Positions 19,633 to 23,248 of a DNA stretch of 23,248 nucleotides are shown here, in pieces. The stretch comes from Pleurobrachia bachei (Eukaryota; Ctenophora; Tentaculata; Cydippida; Pleurobrachiidae). The notes under the pieces are model-generated. The model had not been told where the DNA came from and ran no database searches. It was given only the letters and a program-made list of their open reading frames with translations. The stretch lies in assembly GCA_000695325.1 (NCBI GenBank), contig AVPN01000375.1, positions 29,900 through 53,147 on the forward strand, written 5' to 3'. The first letter of the stretch is position 1. Each line of letters begins with the position of its first letter. Both the position numbers and the translations under genes were made by a program.

Positions 19633-23191
<3,559 letters not shown>

Positions 23192-23248
23192 GTTTGAAAC
23201 TTAGAGTATAATCGTCTTAGAGAGGGAAACAAGGACCGTTGGGGGGGG

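Overview
The window is eukaryotic, most likely from an invertebrate metazoan. It holds intron-split genes with GT/AG junctions, very many (GA)n/(CT)n microsatellites, and a SNF2 helicase of the HELLS/LSH family whose residues resemble animal members. An early-branching animal such as a sponge is a guess, not a demonstration. All gene models were assembled by eye from reading frame, splice consensus and intron phase.

Left third (1-9355), mainly minus strand. At the left edge is a first exon (MSGSGKQDEFLYIFATFV) of an unrecognised gene that runs off the window. Next is a long minus-strand gene for a glutamine-rich, low-complexity protein of about 880 residues. It starts at 9355 and has six phase-compatible exons: 8945-9355, 8559-8634, 1681-3420, 1460-1572, 1196-1283 and 635-844. 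The large exon carries two amino-acid repeat arrays (7-residue IPTSQQQ, and LPGQQQQ). That exon and its upstream intron are partly duplicated in tandem (about 3869-5264). The flanks of the two copies are identical, but the repeat numbers differ and the second copy has lost its 3' half. The 5.1-kb intron 2 also holds a possible plus-strand gene start with a TATA box (5891/5933).

Middle (9356-18400), no confident gene. It contains GA microsatellites, a 29-bp minisatellite, an E-box/CCAAT cluster (13124-13203), an inverted repeat enclosing CCAAT and E-box motifs (11907-12011), and two diverged direct copies of a 1.6-1.9 kb sequence (about 13278-14870 and 15319-17190). Between the copies lies a 231-bp MITE with perfect 30-bp terminal inverted repeats and a TA target duplication. 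GC-richer repeat-like sequence with hairpins follows (17200-18340).

Right third (18570-23248). Two minus-strand exons encode the C-terminus of S-formylglutathione hydrolase (esterase D), including the catalytic-His motif GYDHGYYF, but no upstream exon is visible. From 19633 to the right edge, on the plus strand, there are eleven exons of a HELLS/LSH chromatin remodeller covering helicase motifs I to VI; the gene continues past the window.

The most striking observation is in HELLS exon 4. About 48 bases (21226-21273) carry two in-frame stops and lack the invariant family motif LHxILxPFLLRR. Taking the plain base-by-base complement of this block, without reversing it, gives ...KLHSILSPFLLRR in frame, with the exact family spacing, and removes both stops. 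No known biological process complements DNA without reversing it, so this may be a data-processing change rather than a mutation.
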